Shown piece by piece: positions 59,571-64,000 of a stretch of DNA of 64,000 nt. Below the pieces are notes generated by a model. That model was not told where the DNA came from. It did not search any database and saw only the letters and a list, made by a program, of their open reading frames with translations. Position 1 is the stretch's first letter. Every line of letters begins with the position of its first letter. Source of the stretch: Bradyrhizobium retamae. Lineage in GTDB: Bacteria > Pseudomonadota > Alphaproteobacteria > Rhizobiales > Xanthobacteraceae. Both the position numbers and the translations under genes were made by a program. Where the stretch lies: contig NZ_LLYA01000001.1 in the NCBI RefSeq assembly GCF_001440415.1, positions 124,001-188,000 of the forward strand, given 5' to 3'.

Positions 59571-59654
59571 TCATCGCCTGATATAGACAGGCTTTCGCTT
59601 TTCGAGGAAGACCCTGATGCCTTGCATCCGCGGATTGCGGCGCTCATTGCTGCG
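59571..59654 (-). pseudogene. C-terminal remnant of an enoyl-CoA hydratase gene
   Basis: On the minus strand, 27 sense codons and a TGA read RSNERRNPRMQGIRVFLEKR then KPVYIRR. This is the characteristic crotonase C-terminal tail (GIRxFLEKRKPVY). Nothing of the rest of the gene is left: upstream sequence is a family G palindrome and then the SDR gene. The TGA overlaps the first ATG of the ligase frame (59574). The paralogous cluster at 32-35.5 kb has an intact hydratase next to its ligase. So a hydratase gene has been deleted here and replaced by the repeat. Confidence 0.75.
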
Positions 59655-59790
59655 CCCTCTCCCCTTGTTGGGGAGAGGCTACACCGGCATCAGCCGTGCA
59701 TTCGATGCGGTGAGGGGTTGCCAGCCGGAGAGAACCCCTCATCCGTCTTCGCGTTCCGCGAAGCCACCTTCTCCCACAAGGGGAGAAGGA
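59655..59790. repeat. Intergenic palindrome, family G, at a deletion point
   Basis: CCCTCTCCCCTTGTTGGGGAG at the left, with GGTGAGGGGTTG, AACCCCTCA and CACCTT-type middle parts, ending CTCCCACAAGGGGAGAAGG. Relative of 52769-52943. Its left end abuts the hydratase remnant. Confidence 0.75.
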
Positions 59791-59805
59791 AGAAGTGCAT
59801 CGCCC

Positions 59806-60564
59806 TTACCGCGGCGCCATGCGGATGGCGCCGTCGAGGCGGATGGTCTCGCCGTTGAGCATCGCGTTCTCGACGATGTGCACCGCGAGCGCGCCATATT
59901 CGTCGGGCTCGCCAAGGCGGGCCGGGTGCGGCACCTGCGCACCCAGGCTCTTGCGGGCTTCCTCGTTCAGGCCCATCAGCAGCGGCGTGAAGAAGATGCC
60001 GGGAGCGATCGTGTTGACGCGGATCTTCAGGCTCGCGAGATCGCGCGCCGCCGGCAGCGTGAGGCCGACGATGCCGCCCTTGGAGGCGGAATAGGCGATC
60101 TGGCCGATCTGGCCTTCATAGGCCGCAACGGAAGCGGTGTTGATGACGACGCCGCGCTCCTCGCCGACCGGGGCCGCGGTGGCTAGCCGCTCGGCGAACA
60201 AGCGCAGCGCGTTGAAGGTGCCGATCAGATTGACGTTAATGATGCGGACGAACTTTTCCAGCGGATAGACGCCGTCCTTGCCGACCACGCGCTGCGAGCC
60301 GCCGATGCCGGCGCAGTTCATCAGCACGCGCGCGACACCATGAGCGGCTTCCGCCTTGGCGATCGCCGCCTTCATCTGGTCCTCGCTGGTGACGTCGGCA
60401 TGAAGGGCTACGCCCTTCACTTCGGCCGCGACCTTCTCGGCATTCTCCTTGTTCTGGTCGAGCACGCCGATCTTGGCGCCCTTGGCGGCCATGGCACGGG
60501 CGGTCGCGGCTCCTAAGCCGGAACCACCGCCGGTGATGAGAACGGCAACGTCTTTCAACTGCAT
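59806..60564 (-). CDS. SDR family 3-hydroxyacyl-CoA dehydrogenase (HSD10-like, second copy)
   Basis: A 252-residue SDR, paralogue of 32058-32819. It has TGGGSGLGAATARAMAAKGA, NCAGIGGSQRVVGKDGVYPL, the active site NTASVAAYEGQIGQIAYSAS followed by KGG, and the end LNGETIRLDGAIRMAPR. ATG 60564 sets MQLKDVAVLITGGG at the N-terminus; the longer frame to 60630 enters the family L repeat. It likely oxidises a 3-hydroxyacyl-CoA to the 3-ketoacyl-CoA used by the thiolase at 61456. Confidence 0.88.
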   Translation of the reverse strand: MQLKDVAVLITGGGSGLGAATARAMAAKGAKIGVLDQNKENAEKVAAEVKGVALHADVTSEDQMKAAIAKAEAAHGVARVLMNCAGIGGSQRVVGKDGVYPLEKFVRIINVNLIGTFNALRLFAERLATAAPVGEERGVVINTASVAAYEGQIGQIAYSASKGGIVGLTLPAARDLASLKIRVNTIAPGIFFTPLLMGLNEEARKSLGAQVPHPARLGEPDEYGALAVHIVENAMLNGETIRLDGAIRMAPR

Positions 60565-60601
60565 TTTGAGAACCTTTCCTTGGGTGTTTTCTTCTCTAGC
60601 T

Positions 60602-60656
60602 GGCGAATAGCGAGTGGCGAATGGATCCATTCGCTATTCGCTACTCGCTATTCGCC
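60602..60656. repeat. Palindrome, family L, overlapping the TetR 3' end
   Basis: GGCGAATAGCGAGT and ACTCGCTATTCGCC are perfect 14-base arms, with CGAATGGATCCATTCG at the centre. Its right part encodes the last residues and stop of the TetR gene. Confidence 0.8.
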
Positions 60657-61308
60657 CCTTCCCTTCTTCCAGCATGCCGCCGCAGATCAGCGCTTCCATG
60701 TGCTTGATGTATTCGCGGCAGACTTCGTCGGTGACCGGGCCGACCCCGGTCGCGCGCGACATCGCGTGGCGGCCGAAGAACAGGTGATCGCAGGCACCGA
60801 TCAGACTGGTGTAGAACAGCACCGGATCGATATTTCGGAATTCGCCGGCCTTGACACCCTCGGCGAGCAGGCGGCGATGAAAATCCAGCAGCGGCGCGAC
60901 GAAGAATTGCGAGACTTCGTCGGCGGCTTCCGGGCTGCTCTCGTGCAGGAGATAGTGGATCAGCCGGTTCATGTAAGGGAACTGGTGATAGGCACGGATG
61001 ATGCCGCCGATATGCAGGCGAAGCTTTGCGGTCGGCGAGATCGGCTGGCTGATCAGATATTCAAGCTGCGACATCTCGGTCGCGGCATCCCGCGCCAGCA
61101 GCGCCAGCAACAGCCCGTCCTTGTTGCCAAAATGGTATTTCACCAGCGCGGCATTGACGCCCGACTTCTGCGCAATGTCGGACAGCGACACCTCGATCGA
61201 GGCGCGCTCGATCATCAGCTCGCTCGCCGCCACGAGCAGCTTCTCGGCGGTGGTATTTTTGCCGCTCGGGAGCCTGGCCGGTACGCTGGTATTCAACGGT
61301 GATCCCAT
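60634..61308 (-). CDS. TetR family transcriptional regulator
   Basis: A 224-residue repressor. The N-terminal HTH is AEKLLVAASELMIERASIEV then SLSDIAQKSGVNAALVKYHF and GNKDGLL. The C-terminal ligand domain contains YMNRLIHYLLHESSPEAADE and LIGACDHLFFGRHAMSRAT. ATG 61308 is chosen; a TTG at 61365 would add 19 residues. The last six residues (RIASSE) are encoded by the family L palindrome. It heads the minus-strand run SDR-ligase-dehydrogenases and is divergent from the thiolase. Such TetR proteins often sense acyl-CoA (inference). Confidence 0.88.
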   Translation of the reverse strand: MGSPLNTSVPARLPSGKNTTAEKLLVAASELMIERASIEVSLSDIAQKSGVNAALVKYHFGNKDGLLLALLARDAATEMSQLEYLISQPISPTAKLRLHIGGIIRAYHQFPYMNRLIHYLLHESSPEAADEVSQFFVAPLLDFHRRLLAEGVKAGEFRNIDPVLFYTSLIGACDHLFFGRHAMSRATGVGPVTDEVCREYIKHMEALICGGMLEEGKGRIASSE

Positions 61309-61366
61309 CACTGCTGAGGGCGGGAAATCTGGCCGCACATAAGCGCATGCCGCGGCTGCACTCAAG

Positions 61367-61386
61367 AGTTAATTGATTGATTGACT
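61367..61386. promoter_or_regulatory. Probable TetR operator between tetR and thiolase
   Basis: AGTTAATTGATTGATTGACT: AGTTAAT and ATTGACT are inverted arms with one mismatch around six bases. It lies 59 bases before the TetR start and 69 before the thiolase start, placed to control both directions. Confidence 0.6.
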
Positions 61387-61455
61387 AAATCCCGCAGCCC
61401 CCCTTAAATCCGGCCCATCTTTCCAAGCCACAAACAACATTCAGGGAGAACAGAC

Positions 61456-62628
<1,173 letters not shown>

Positions 62629-62665
62629 GCTGCTGCTGGACGAAAGAAGCGTCCGCATAAAAGGT

Positions 62666-62808
62666 GTCGTCCCGGCCCTCATGCGCAATTGCGCATCAGG
62701 AGCCGGGACCCATAACCACAGGTGTTTGTGGTTATGCTGAGCTGGAGCTCCAGCTTGCTTCAACAAATCAAAACTGTGGTTATGGGTCCCTGCGTTCGCA
62801 GGGACGAC
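62666..62808. repeat. Composite palindromic element with a family D end
   Basis: GTCGTCCCGG... at the left and GGGTCCCTGCGTTCGCAGGG plus ACGAC at the right (family D). Inside are TGCGCAATTGCGCA, CATAACCACA/TGTGGTTATG and the 16-base palindrome AGCTGGAGCTCCAGCT (62740-62755). It lies between the thiolase and the acyl-CoA synthetase. Confidence 0.72.
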
Positions 62809-62829
62809 GCATCACCCGAGGAAACGTTT

Positions 62830-64000
62830 GTGACCCACCCCTTCATCCACGCCCGCACCCAGCCGAACAAGGTCGCCTACCAGATGGCCGGCACCGGCAA
62901 GGCGATCACCTATCGCGAGCTTGACGAGCTATCGAACCAGGGCGCGCAACTGTTCCGCAAGCTCGGCTTGAAGGCCGGTGACCACATCGCATTCCTGATG
63001 GAAAATCGCCTGGCGTTCATGGAGATCTGCTGGGCGGCACAACGCGCCGGGCTCTATTACACCGCGATCAGCCGCTATCTCACTGAGGAAGAGATCGCCT
63101 ATATCGTCAGGGATTGCGGCGCCAAGGTCTTCATCACCACGCCGCAATGCGCCGACAAGGCCAAAGGCCTGATCAAGGGCGAGCCGAGCGAACCGCTGTT
63201 CTTCATGGTCGATGAGCCCGCGCCGGGATTCCGCTCCTGGGACAAGGAAGCGATCGCGATGCCTGTGACGCCGATTGCTGACGAGGTCGCCGGCTACGAC
63301 ATGCTGTATTCCTCGGGCACCACCGGCCGGCCCAAGGGCATCAAGAAGGAGTTCGAGGGCAAGGCGATCGACGTGCCGAACCCGCTCCTGAGAATTCTCT
63401 GCGCCGACATGTGCGGCATGTCGTCCGACAGCATCTATCTGTCGCCAGCGCCGCTCTATCACGCAGCTCCCCTGCGCTTCAACATGATGGCAATCACGCT
63501 CGGCGGCACCTCCATCATCATGGAGCACTTCGACGCCGAGGAATTCTTGAGGCTGGTCGAAAAGTACAAGGTCACGCAGTCGCAGCTCGTGCCAACCATG
63601 TTCGTGCGGATGCTGAAATTGCCGGACGAGGTGCGCGCGGCTTACGACGTCTCGACGCTGAAAGGCGCGATCCACGCCGCGGCGCCCTGCCCGGTCGACG
63701 TGAAAGCGAAAATGATCGAGTGGTGGGGGCCGATCCTGATCGAATATTACGCCGGCTCCGAAGGCAACGGCGTTACCGTTTCAACTTCGCAGCAATGGCT
63801 GACCCATCGCGGCACCGTCGGCCGCGCCGTGGTCGGTAAGGTGAAAATCCTCGACGAGAATGACGAGGAGAGACCGACCGGCGAAATTGGCACGGTCTAT
63901 TTCGCCGACGCGCCTGTTTTCACCTATCACAACGATCCCGAGAAGACCAAGAAGGCCTACAACGCCAAGGGCTGGTCGACGCTCGGCGACGTCGGATATC
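62830..64000 (+). CDS. Acyl-CoA synthetase, 3' end cut by the window
   Basis: The frame is open from GTG 62830 (GAGGAA about 7 bases upstream) to the window end, giving 390 codons of an AMP-forming ligase of about 500-510 residues. It starts MTHPFIHARTQPNKVAYQMA. The P-loop MLYSSGTTGRPKGIKKEFEG is near residue 160, LSPAPLYHAAPLRFNMMAIT near 215, and YYAGSEGNGVTVS near 310 is the A5-like motif. The lid domain lies beyond the window. It is downstream of the thiolase on the same strand and may be in its operon despite the 200-base repeat between them. The substrate is a fatty or branched acid, not certain. Confidence 0.9.
   Translation, partial: MTHPFIHARTQPNKVAYQMAGTGKAITYRELDELSNQGAQLFRKLGLKAGDHIAFLMENRLAFMEICWAAQRAGLYYTAISRYLTEEEIAYIVRDCGAKVFITTPQCADKAKGLIKGEPSEPLFFMVDEPAPGFRSWDKEAIAMPVTPIADEVAGYDMLYSSGTTGRPKGIKKEFEGKAIDVPNPLLRILCADMCGMSSDSIYLSPAPLYHAAPLRFNMMAITLGGTSIIMEHFDAEEFLRLVEKYKVTQSQLVPTMFVRMLKLPDEVRAAYDVSTLKGAIHAAAPCPVDVKAKMIEWWGPILIEYYAGSEGNGVTVSTSQQWLTHRGTVGRAVVGKVKILDENDEERPTGEIGTVYFADAPVFTYHNDPEKTKKAYNAKGWSTLGDVGY

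Noticed and set aside
61371..61383. ATTG tandem tract as a phase-variable microsatellite
   Set aside because: Only about three repeats; better explained as the core of an inverted operator.

Overview
The window looks like chromosomal DNA of a Bradyrhizobium or close relative (Nitrobacteraceae, Alphaproteobacteria). The evidence is high GC, a pim-type dicarboxylate operon, a cou/tar-type hydroxycinnamate locus like that of Rhodopseudomonas palustris, very many CoA-metabolism genes, LIV-type ABC and TRAP importers, and the intergenic palindromes common in this group. I see no rRNA, tRNA, CRISPR, phage or insertion sequence.

Region 1 (1-8.5 kb): the 3' part of metH, a maleylacetoacetate-isomerase-like GST, a second GST, a small secreted Cys protein, a GNAT-glpK pair and an SDR. 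Region 2 (8.5-15.9 kb): a pim-like beta-oxidation operon (SDR, acyl-CoA dehydrogenase small and large subunits, CoA ligase, FadB-type fusion) divergent from an IclR regulator, with a perfect 19-bp palindrome between them. Region 3 (15.9-23.7 kb): livG-livF-livH-livM, two tandem near-identical binding proteins each with its own terminator, and a glycerate 2-kinase. Then comes a broken PAS-PAS-GGDEF-EAL gene (23.8-26.0 kb) with one nonsense and one frameshift lesion.

Region 4 (26-40.5 kb) is the most coherent unit. It holds a MarR regulator, an ABC importer with a fused LivM-LivG subunit, and an opposing operon of enoyl-CoA hydratase, feruloyl/coumaroyl-CoA ligase, SDR, 4HBT thioesterase and binding protein. 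It also holds a UPF0311 gene, a TRAP importer and pobA. A motif GTTAT-N5-ATAA(C/T) sits in three of its promoter regions. Together the genes could take up hydroxycinnamates, activate them, shorten the side chain to 4-hydroxybenzoate and hydroxylate this to protocatechuate.

Region 5 (40.7-52.8 kb) is mixed: hotdog thioesterase, a divergent LysR/PNPOx pair, a GST and a small ORF divergent from a YafY/WYL regulator with duplicated operators, a Cys-cluster protein, DUF3307, a membrane-anchored TAXI protein, a stand-alone DUF6537 protein, a cNMP-binding membrane protein, a crotonase, a His-rich secreted peptide and an ankyrin protein. Region 6 (52.9-64 kb): a minus-strand run of nitroreductase, two large-type and one small-type acyl-CoA dehydrogenases, a CoA ligase, an enoyl-CoA hydratase remnant, SDR and TetR, divergent from a thiolase and an acyl-CoA synthetase cut by the window end. 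Most gaps between its genes hold an intergenic palindrome.

All functions are read from motifs, length and context. No database search was run, and comparisons to R. palustris are from memory.
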